Shown piece after piece: positions 58,716-64,000 of a stretch of DNA of 64,000 bases. Location: positions 1 through 64,000 of the forward strand of contig JBDHSK010000009.1 in the NCBI GenBank assembly GCA_039808025.1, given 5' to 3'. Position 1 is the first letter of the stretch, and every line of letters starts with the position of its first letter. Origin of the DNA: Sandaracinobacteroides sp039808025 (GTDB lineage: Bacteria; Pseudomonadota; Alphaproteobacteria; Sphingomonadales; Sphingomonadaceae). A program made the position numbers and the translations under genes. The notes below the pieces were generated by a model. That model searched no databases. It was given only the letters and a program-made list of their open reading frames with translations, and had not been told where the DNA came from.

Positions 58716-59642
58716 TTACGATTCGGCCTTGGCAGCGGCTTTCAGGGCTTCCTGCCAGGCCCAGACATGGCCCCATTCGCTGACCTGCTGGTGGCAGGTG
58801 GTTTTCCAGGTCTTGGGGTCGATCACCAGCCCGCCATAGCCGATCTCGAGATCGAATCCGGCTGGCGTCTGCATGTAGAAGCCGGTCATGCGGTCGTTCA
58901 CATGGGTGCCGATGGTTGCCGATTCGGGCACGCCGGCTTCGCGCATGCGGTCGTGGCAGCGGCCGACATCCAGAATGTCCTGCATCTCCAGCATCATGTG
59001 CACGCAGCGCGATGGCGGCACCGGGCATTCGCCAAGGGCAACCGAGTGGTGGCGGCCATTATCGGCATGCAGGAAGGCAAAGCCCATTCCCGGGTCGTTC
59101 GGGTCGGCGGTGAAATGGAACCGTGGCGTGTCGGTATCGTGGAAGCCGACAACGTCGCGGTAGAAACGATGGGTTTCGTCGAAGTTGGGGGCAGCGAACA
59201 CCGCGTGCCCCATGCCCATGTCGCCGGTGATGAACCCCTTCACTCCGACCGGCGAGACGAACGCGACATCATCGCGGCTGTCGCCGTGGAAGAACTCCAG
59301 CCCGTTGCCGGCCGGATCACTGGTGCGGAAGAAGGCGCGCACCCGGCGGGCAGCGGCTTCCGATTCGCTCCCCTGCTCAACGGGCCGGCCGGCTTCGGAA
59401 ATGGCGCGCGCCAGCCTGGTGAATTCCTCAGGGCTTTCCACTTCATAGGCGGCTGCCGTCAGCTCGTCGCGGTCGCCCGGCTCGATACGGAAGCGAAAGG
59501 GCCGGCTATCGAGCCGGTAGTGACGGGCGCCGTCGCCGGGGTCATCCGCCGGCATAATGCCGACCACGCCGGTCAGGAAACGGTCCCAGTCGTCCATTTT
59601 CGTCGTCGTGATGACGACATAACCAAGTGCTTTCACTCCCAC
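58716..59642 (-). CDS. hsaC: extradiol dioxygenase, 3,4-DHSA dioxygenase type
   Basis: HsaC opens ring A of 3,4-dihydroxy-9,10-secoandrosta-1,3,5(10)-triene-9,17-dione by meta cleavage. The 308-residue two-domain vicinal-oxygen-chelate enzyme has iron ligands His146 (MGMGHAVF), His215 (RCVHMMLEM) and Glu266 (GFDLEIGYGG), spaced as in HsaC and BphC. The GTG at 59642 was chosen because GGGGAG lies 7 nt upstream and residues from here match the family start. The family call is firm; steroid specificity is inferred from hsaA, hsaD and ksi nearby. Confidence 0.9.
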   Translation of the reverse strand: MGVKALGYVVITTTKMDDWDRFLTGVVGIMPADDPGDGARHYRLDSRPFRFRIEPGDRDELTAAAYEVESPEEFTRLARAISEAGRPVEQGSESEAAARRVRAFFRTSDPAGNGLEFFHGDSRDDVAFVSPVGVKGFITGDMGMGHAVFAAPNFDETHRFYRDVVGFHDTDTPRFHFTADPNDPGMGFAFLHADNGRHHSVALGECPVPPSRCVHMMLEMQDILDVGRCHDRMREAGVPESATIGTHVNDRMTGFYMQTPAGFDLEIGYGGLVIDPKTWKTTCHQQVSEWGHVWAWQEALKAAAKAES

Positions 59643-60149
59643 GTTTTTACTCCCCACTTCCACACCCGATGCCGTCAGGGGTGCCAGTTCGCGTTCCCAC
59701 ATCCGTCCGGACCGTCATACTCATCCGGCTTTCCGCCATGGCCGGCGGGGGCGGTGGGTAGCGGTCAGAGCGGAGGCCATCTGTATTAAGGGTGATATCG
59801 GGCGCATTTGCAAGCAGGAACCCTCATCTGGTGACCCTTTGCGTATTCATCTGAGGGTTGCGTTACGAAATTATTTCCTGGCGGTACCGCTGTGGTGTAT
59901 GTCCGGCCCGGTATCTTTCCGGGATTTCTGAAAGCGGCTGCTTTCGTGTCAGGCATGCCGTTTGGTGATGGTGGCCACGGGTTCAGGTGGGGTATTTTTG
60001 GGATTATCGATGAGGCGGGAGGGGGAGACTCGCTCATTGGTGAAACAGATTGAAAGATGGTTGACGATTTGCGTAGCATGTGAAAAGAAATTCTACGAAG
60101 TTGTGTTTTTCATGCACTGCTCAGACAATCGTGTGGAGAGGGACGGACT
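59643..60149. other. 507-bp divergent regulatory region between hsaC and hsaA
   Basis: No credible gene lies here. It contains an inverted repeat AACCCTCA (59819-59826) with TGAGGGTT (59852-59859), a CCCGG/CCGGG pair near 59909, and a TTGACG hexamer at 60061 upstream of hsaA without a good -10. Base composition is less GC-rich from 59840 to 60140 than in the genes, consistent with promoters. I see no KstR-type palindrome and no regulator gene. Short open frames in it lack coding character. Confidence 0.55.
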
Positions 60150-61364
60150 ATGGCAGCAGAAGCGCCCATGACGACGCACAAGGCAGAAGTGCCAACGGAA
60201 GCGGAACTGGTTGCAAGGGCGCGGGCCATGATCCCGACGCTGAAGGAGCGGGCACGACAGTGCACGGCCGAGCGCAATGTGCCCGCCGAATCGATCGCCG
60301 AGATGCAGGCGGCCGGCTTTTTCCGGATTCTGCAGCCGCGGCGCTGGGGCGGCTATGAGATGCACCCCAACAGCTTTTTCGCGGTGCAGAAGGCGTTGGC
60401 CGAAGGCTGTATGTCGACAGGGTGGATGTTCGGCGTGCTGGGGTGTCACCCGTTTCAGCTGGCGCTGTTCGACAACCGTGCGCAGGTAGACGTGTGGGGT
60501 GAAGACACCTCGATCCTGATTTCATCGAGCTATCAGCCGGTCGGTAAGGTGGAGCATGCCGATGGCGGCTATTACCTGAGCGGCCACTGGGGTTTTTCGA
60601 CGGGGTCGTCGCATTGCCAGTGGGTGCTGCTTGGCGCCCTCGTTCCGCCAAAGGCGGCAGGAGATGCGCCGGAAATGCGCACCTTCCTGGTGCCGCGCAA
60701 GGATTATACCATCGATACCGAGGCATGGCGGGTGTTCGGCCTTCAGGGCACCGGCAGCCATGACATCATTGTCGACCGGGTGTTCGTGCCGGAATACCGC
60801 ACCCATCGGTCGGTCGACGGGTTCCTCGGCACCAACCCCGGCCAGAAAGAGAACAACGGCCCGCTGTACACCATCCCGTGGGCGCAGGTGTTCATCCGCT
60901 CGGTGTCGTCGTCGGCGTTCGGCGGGGCGCGTGGCGCCATCAACGCCGCCATGACGATCATGCAGAACCGGATTTCCACCAACACCGGCAAGGCCAGCAG
61001 GGTTGACCCGATGCTGCATGCCGCCATTGCCGCAGCCCATGCCCAGACTCTGGAGATGGAACTGACCTTGAAAACCATCTTCGACGAAGTGATGGCGCTG
61101 GCCGAGCGTGGCGAGCCGATCCCGATGGAGAAGCGGGCGCTGTTTGCCTACCAGTCGTCGAGCGTCGTTCGTCGGCTGGCGCAGCTGATCGACGGAATCG
61201 TGCAGTTGCTGGGTGGCCGCGCCATCTACATGACGAGCGAGATCATCCAGCCGTGGCTTGATCTGCAAGCGGCGCGCGCCCACGTGGCCAACGACCCCAA
61301 CGCGCGCACTGCCGATGTGCTGGGCACCATGCTGGGTGAGCCGCCAGCGTTCACGTTCCTCTAG
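60150..61364 (+). CDS. hsaA: flavin-dependent 3-HSA monooxygenase, oxygenase component
   Basis: HsaA hydroxylates 3-HSA to the catechol 3,4-DHSA using reduced flavin from a separate reductase. The 404-residue protein has the acyl-CoA-dehydrogenase fold of group D monooxygenases: AGFFRILQPRRWGGYEMHP, LAEGCMSTGWMFGVLGCHPFQLALF, WGFSTGSSHCQWVLLGAL, WRVFGLQGTGSHDIIVDRVFVPE, and a C-terminal HVANDPNAR segment. Length fits HsaA (about 394). The ATG at 60150 follows GAGAGGGAC. It heads the hsaADEGF operon, with hsaD 11 bp after its stop. Confidence 0.9.
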   Translation: MAAEAPMTTHKAEVPTEAELVARARAMIPTLKERARQCTAERNVPAESIAEMQAAGFFRILQPRRWGGYEMHPNSFFAVQKALAEGCMSTGWMFGVLGCHPFQLALFDNRAQVDVWGEDTSILISSSYQPVGKVEHADGGYYLSGHWGFSTGSSHCQWVLLGALVPPKAAGDAPEMRTFLVPRKDYTIDTEAWRVFGLQGTGSHDIIVDRVFVPEYRTHRSVDGFLGTNPGQKENNGPLYTIPWAQVFIRSVSSSAFGGARGAINAAMTIMQNRISTNTGKASRVDPMLHAAIAAAHAQTLEMELTLKTIFDEVMALAERGEPIPMEKRALFAYQSSSVVRRLAQLIDGIVQLLGGRAIYMTSEIIQPWLDLQAARAHVANDPNARTADVLGTMLGEPPAFTFL

Positions 61365-61375
61365 GAGCCGGACTG

Positions 61376-62197
61376 ATGACCGAGTTTGTCGAAGCGACCT
61401 ATCGTGTCGCTGGGTACGATCTGCACATCAAGGAAAAGGGCAAGGGCAAGGCTGTCGTGTTCATTCACGGCAGCGGCCCCGGCGCGTCGGGCGCCTCGAA
61501 CTTTCGCAGCAATATCGATGCGTTCGTCAAGGCGGGTTATCGGGTCATCCTGCCCGACATGATCGGCTATGGTCAGTCATCGAAGCCCGAGGGGATCGAC
61601 TATACCCTGCAGCTGTTTACCGATACGCTTTATGATGCACTGCGGCAGCATGGTGTCGAGACCGCCTCGCTGGTCGGCAATTCCCTGGGTGGCGGTGTGG
61701 CGCTGCAGATGACGCTTGATCATCCCGAGTTTGTCTCGACGCTGGTGCTGATGGCGCCTGGCTGCATCGAGGAGCGTGAGGCCTATTTCGCGATGCCGGG
61801 CATAGTGAAGATGGTCTCGGGCTTTGGCGGGCCGGATTTCAACCTGGAAGAACAGCGGCGGCTGGTCAGCAATCTGGTTCACCCGGATTTTGCGGCGAAA
61901 ATCCCTGATTCGCTGGTGCAGGAACGCTTTGCCGTTGCCATCACCCAGCCCAAGGATGTGCTGGCGCGCATGCGCACGCCCAATCTGGGCCCACGCCTTG
62001 GCGAGATCACCCAGCCGATCTTCGTGCTCTGGGGCCTCGACGACCAATTCTGCCCGGAAAGCGGGGCGCGCCACTTCCTCGACAAGTCGCCCAACGTGCG
62101 ATGCATGACTTTCAGCCACACCGGTCACTGGGTGCAGGTTGAGCGTTCCGACGAGTTCAATCGCTACTCGACCGCCTTCCTGGCTGAGCATGTCTGA
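61376..62197 (+). CDS. hsaD: meta-cleavage product hydrolase (4,9-DSHA hydrolase)
   Basis: HsaD hydrolyses 4,5:9,10-diseco-3-hydroxy-5,9,17-trioxoandrosta-1(10),2-diene-4-oate into the hydroxydienoate and the C/D-ring acid. The 273-residue alpha/beta hydrolase has oxyanion loop VFIHGSGPGASG, nucleophile Ser103 (GNSLGGG), catalytic Asp in WGLDDQFCP (about 222) and His251 (HTGHWVQVE). It has the HGSGPG signature of the BphD/HsaD group. It overlaps hsaE by eight bases. Confidence 0.92.
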   Translation: MTEFVEATYRVAGYDLHIKEKGKGKAVVFIHGSGPGASGASNFRSNIDAFVKAGYRVILPDMIGYGQSSKPEGIDYTLQLFTDTLYDALRQHGVETASLVGNSLGGGVALQMTLDHPEFVSTLVLMAPGCIEEREAYFAMPGIVKMVSGFGGPDFNLEEQRRLVSNLVHPDFAAKIPDSLVQERFAVAITQPKDVLARMRTPNLGPRLGEITQPIFVLWGLDDQFCPESGARHFLDKSPNVRCMTFSHTGHWVQVERSDEFNRYSTAFLAEHV

Positions 62198-62975
62198 GAT
62201 GGATCTTGCGTGGCATTACGGGGCCCAGCTGTATCGGGCATTGCGTGGCCGGCACACGGTGCCGCCGCTCATCACGGTTGACCCGTCGCTGACCATCGAT
62301 GACGCCTATGCCATCAGCCTCGAGTTTCTGGCACGCCGCAAGCAGGATGGCGAGCGGGTGGTGGGCAAGAAAATCGGAGTCACTTCGAAGGCCGTGCAGG
62401 ACATGCTGGGAGTCCATCAGCCGGATTTCGGATTCCTCACGGACTGGATGCAGGTGGGCGAGGAAATCAGCATCGACGGCAAGCAGCTGATCGCGCCGCG
62501 CGCCGAGGCCGAGATCGCCTTTATCCTGAAGGACAGCCTGAACGGCCCCGGCGTGACGCCCGCCGATGTGCTTGCCGCCACCGGATCGATTGCCCCCTGC
62601 TTCGAGATCGTTGACAGCCGCATCGACGACTGGCGCATCTCGATCGTCGATACGGTGGCCGACAATGCCAGTTGCGGCGTGTTCGTGGTGGGCGAAGCCC
62701 GTGCTGACCCGCGTGACCACGATCTGCCGTCGCTGCATGTCACCGTCACCAAGAACGGCGCGCCGCTTTCGGAAGGCTATGGGTCGGCAGTGCAGGGCGA
62801 TCCGGCGCAGGCGGTGGCGTGGCTTGCCAACACCCTTGGCGCCCATGGCGTGACTCTGGATGCCGGAGATATCATCCTCTCGGGGTCGCTGGTGCCGCTT
62901 GCAGATGCCAGGAAGGGGGATGTGTTCGAAATGATGCTGCACGGCATCGGCGGGTGTGTTGCGCGCTTTGTGTAA
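62190..62975 (+). CDS. hsaE: 2-hydroxypenta-2,4-dienoate hydratase type (HsaE)
   Basis: HsaE hydrates 2-hydroxyhexa-2,4-dienoate to 4-hydroxy-2-oxohexanoate. The 261-residue protein has VGKKIGVTSKAVQDMLGVHQPDFGFLTD, APRAEAEIAFILKDSL (metal ligand Glu residues), ATGSIAPCFEIVDSRI, and LGAHGVTLDAGDIILSGSLVP, matching the MhpD/BphH family. The ATG at 62190 overlaps the hsaD stop; the ATG at 62199 would lose three residues and is nearly as good. hsaG begins 21 bp after its stop. Confidence 0.92.
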   Translation: MSEMDLAWHYGAQLYRALRGRHTVPPLITVDPSLTIDDAYAISLEFLARRKQDGERVVGKKIGVTSKAVQDMLGVHQPDFGFLTDWMQVGEEISIDGKQLIAPRAEAEIAFILKDSLNGPGVTPADVLAATGSIAPCFEIVDSRIDDWRISIVDTVADNASCGVFVVGEARADPRDHDLPSLHVTVTKNGAPLSEGYGSAVQGDPAQAVAWLANTLGAHGVTLDAGDIILSGSLVPLADARKGDVFEMMLHGIGGCVARFV

Positions 62976-62996
62976 GGGTTGTGTGAAGGACAGGTA

Positions 62997-63947
62997 ATGG
63001 CACGAGTGAAGGCGGTGATCATCGGGTCGGGCAATATCGGCACCGATCTTATGATGAAGATGTTGAAATACCCCCAGAACATGGAACTGGTGGCGGTTGT
63101 CGGGATCGATCCCGCCTCGGAAGGGCTGGCGATGGCCCGGGAACACGGCCTTGCCACCACCCACGAGGGGATCGAGGGGCTGAAAAAGCTGCCCTGCTAC
63201 AAAGAGATCGGCATCGCCTTCGACGCCACGTCGGCCTATGCCCACAAGGTGCACGACGCAGCATTGCGTGCCGATGGCATCCAGGTGGTTGACCTGACAC
63301 CGGCAGCAATCGGTCCGTTCACCGTTCCTCCTGTCAACATGGGCCAGCACCTGGATCAGCCCAATGTCAACATGGTGACCTGTGGCGGCCAGGCGACCAT
63401 TCCGATGGTGGCGGCAGTCAGCCGGGTTTCAAAGGTGCACTATGCCGAGATCGTCGCCTCGGTGTCGTCGCGTTCGGCAGGGCCGGGCACCCGCGCCAAC
63501 ATCGACGAATTCACCCGCACCACGGCGCGAGCCATCGAGGCTGTGGGGGGCGCCACCAAGGGCAAGGCGATCATCATTCTGAACCCGGCCGAGCCGCCGA
63601 TGATCATGCGCGATACGGTGTTCACCCTGTCGGAAGGCGCGGACGAAGCAGCGATCCGCCGCTCGATCGAGGATATGGTGAAGGAAGTTCAGGCCTATGT
63701 GCCGGGCTACCGCCTGAAGCAGGAGGTGCAGTTCGAGCGCTTTGGCGACAACCGGCCGCTCACCATTCCCGGCATGGGCGAGTTTACCGGCATCAAGACC
63801 TCGGTATTCCTCGAGGTGGAGGGAGCCGGGGATTATCTGCCAAGCTATTCCGGCAATCTCGACATCATGACGGCAGCCGCCAAGGCAACCGGCGAGCTGC
63901 TGGCAAAACGGCGGCTGGAAGCCGCGCAATCACGGGCGGGGAACTGA
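62997..63947 (+). CDS. hsaG: acylating acetaldehyde/propanal dehydrogenase
   Basis: HsaG converts the aldehyde released by HsaF to acyl-CoA with NAD. The 316-residue protein has IIGSGNIGTDLMMKML, VDLTPAAIGPF, the catalytic Cys129 in NMVTCGGQATIP, and SSRSAGPGTRANIDEFTRTTARAIE. These fit the BphJ/DmpF family, which forms a channelled complex with the aldolase encoded next. The ATG at 62997 has AAGGACAGG before it; a longer frame from 62979 does not. The aldolase gene starts one base after its stop. Confidence 0.95.
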   Translation: MARVKAVIIGSGNIGTDLMMKMLKYPQNMELVAVVGIDPASEGLAMAREHGLATTHEGIEGLKKLPCYKEIGIAFDATSAYAHKVHDAALRADGIQVVDLTPAAIGPFTVPPVNMGQHLDQPNVNMVTCGGQATIPMVAAVSRVSKVHYAEIVASVSSRSAGPGTRANIDEFTRTTARAIEAVGGATKGKAIIILNPAEPPMIMRDTVFTLSEGADEAAIRRSIEDMVKEVQAYVPGYRLKQEVQFERFGDNRPLTIPGMGEFTGIKTSVFLEVEGAGDYLPSYSGNLDIMTAAAKATGELLAKRRLEAAQSRAGN

Positions 63948-63948
63948 C

Positions 63949-64000
63949 ATGGCCGGCTTTGATGTGCGTAAAGACAAGCTCTATATTCAGGATGTGACAC
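63949..64000 (+). CDS. hsaF: 4-hydroxy-2-oxovalerate aldolase, 5' end (partial)
   Basis: The frame starts ATG at 63949 and runs to the right edge, encoding MAGFDVRKDKLYIQDVT. KLYIQDVT matches the KLYI-DVTLRDG start of BphI/HsaF aldolases, which split 4-hydroxy-2-oxoacids into pyruvate and an aldehyde. The gene order hsaG-hsaF supports it. Everything past residue 17 is outside the window. Confidence 0.85.
   Translation, partial: MAGFDVRKDKLYIQDVT

Noticed and set aside
59786..60079. 97-codon minus-strand frame between hsaC and hsaA
   Set aside because: It has a Pro/Ser/Asn-rich random-looking product, no ribosome site, and lies in a likely regulatory region.

Overview
This window reads as chromosomal DNA from a high-GC alphaproteobacterium, most likely a motile member of the Sphingomonadales. 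The clues are a CcrM-type GANTC adenine methyltransferase, alphaproteobacterial versions of DksA, short FlgJ and Rsh, a PEP-CTERM protein with the sphingomonad-style WAMLI tail, and an aerobic steroid-catabolism cluster of the kind found in sphingomonads and actinobacteria. I see no insertion sequence, prophage, CRISPR array or rRNA operon. Genes are tightly packed, with many ATGA/GTGA start-stop overlaps.

Layout. 1-9.9 kb is housekeeping: a DUF3011 protein, tRNA-Val(CAC), lon, the glmM-thiD-rnhB operon, ccrM with six GANTC sites in its leader, and a ZnuD-like zinc receptor behind a perfect palindrome that looks like a Zur box. uvrC follows (9.9-11.9 kb). 11.9-26.9 kb is a flagellar locus: flgBCDEFGHIJKL-motAB on the minus strand behind a consensus sigma-54 promoter and two identical-arm palindromes, then flgA, flgM and a large flagellin on the plus strand. 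flgM and the flagellin gene share a TTAA-N15-GCCGT promoter pattern (sigma-28). 26.9-31.9 kb holds dksA, an NlpC/P60 - M17 aminopeptidase - hemB operon, a small unknown gene and a glutathione transferase. 32-37 kb is a nitric-oxide defence island: nnrS, an excellent NsrR operator, a group III truncated haemoglobin, a DUF1971 protein, a quinol NO reductase and a SirB-like membrane protein. 37-39.6 kb is pyrE-pdxJ-acpS-lepB. 39.7-44.5 kb has a PEP-CTERM protein, a DUF481 outer-membrane protein, the bifunctional (p)ppGpp enzyme and a predicted outer-membrane protein. 44.8-49.3 kb is a DUF3576 lipoprotein gene followed by leuS-lptE-holA. 49.3-51.3 kb is a LytS/LytTR-type two-component pair.

From 51.4 kb to the right edge the genes encode steroid degradation. 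The plus-strand operon is hsaA-hsaD-hsaE-hsaG-hsaF (the last cut by the window). Divergent from it are hsaC, two acyl-CoA dehydrogenase subunits, a delta5-3-ketosteroid isomerase and a CoA ligase. An SDR, an Old Yellow Enzyme homologue and a flavin reductase with a MarR-like tail lie further left. Together they cover ring-A/B 3-HSA hydroxylation, meta-cleavage, hydrolysis and conversion of the released hydroxydienoate to central metabolites, plus isomerisation of 5-ene-3-oxo steroids and CoA-dependent attack on a side chain or the C/D-ring fragment.

The most interesting signals are regulatory: the paired palindromes upstream of flgB, the dense GANTC clusters (upstream of ccrM, and three at exact 20-bp spacing at 44.55 kb), the NsrR and Zur-like operators, and the possible effector-sensing domain on the steroid flavin reductase. 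I did not find a clearly undescribed multi-gene defence or mobile system.
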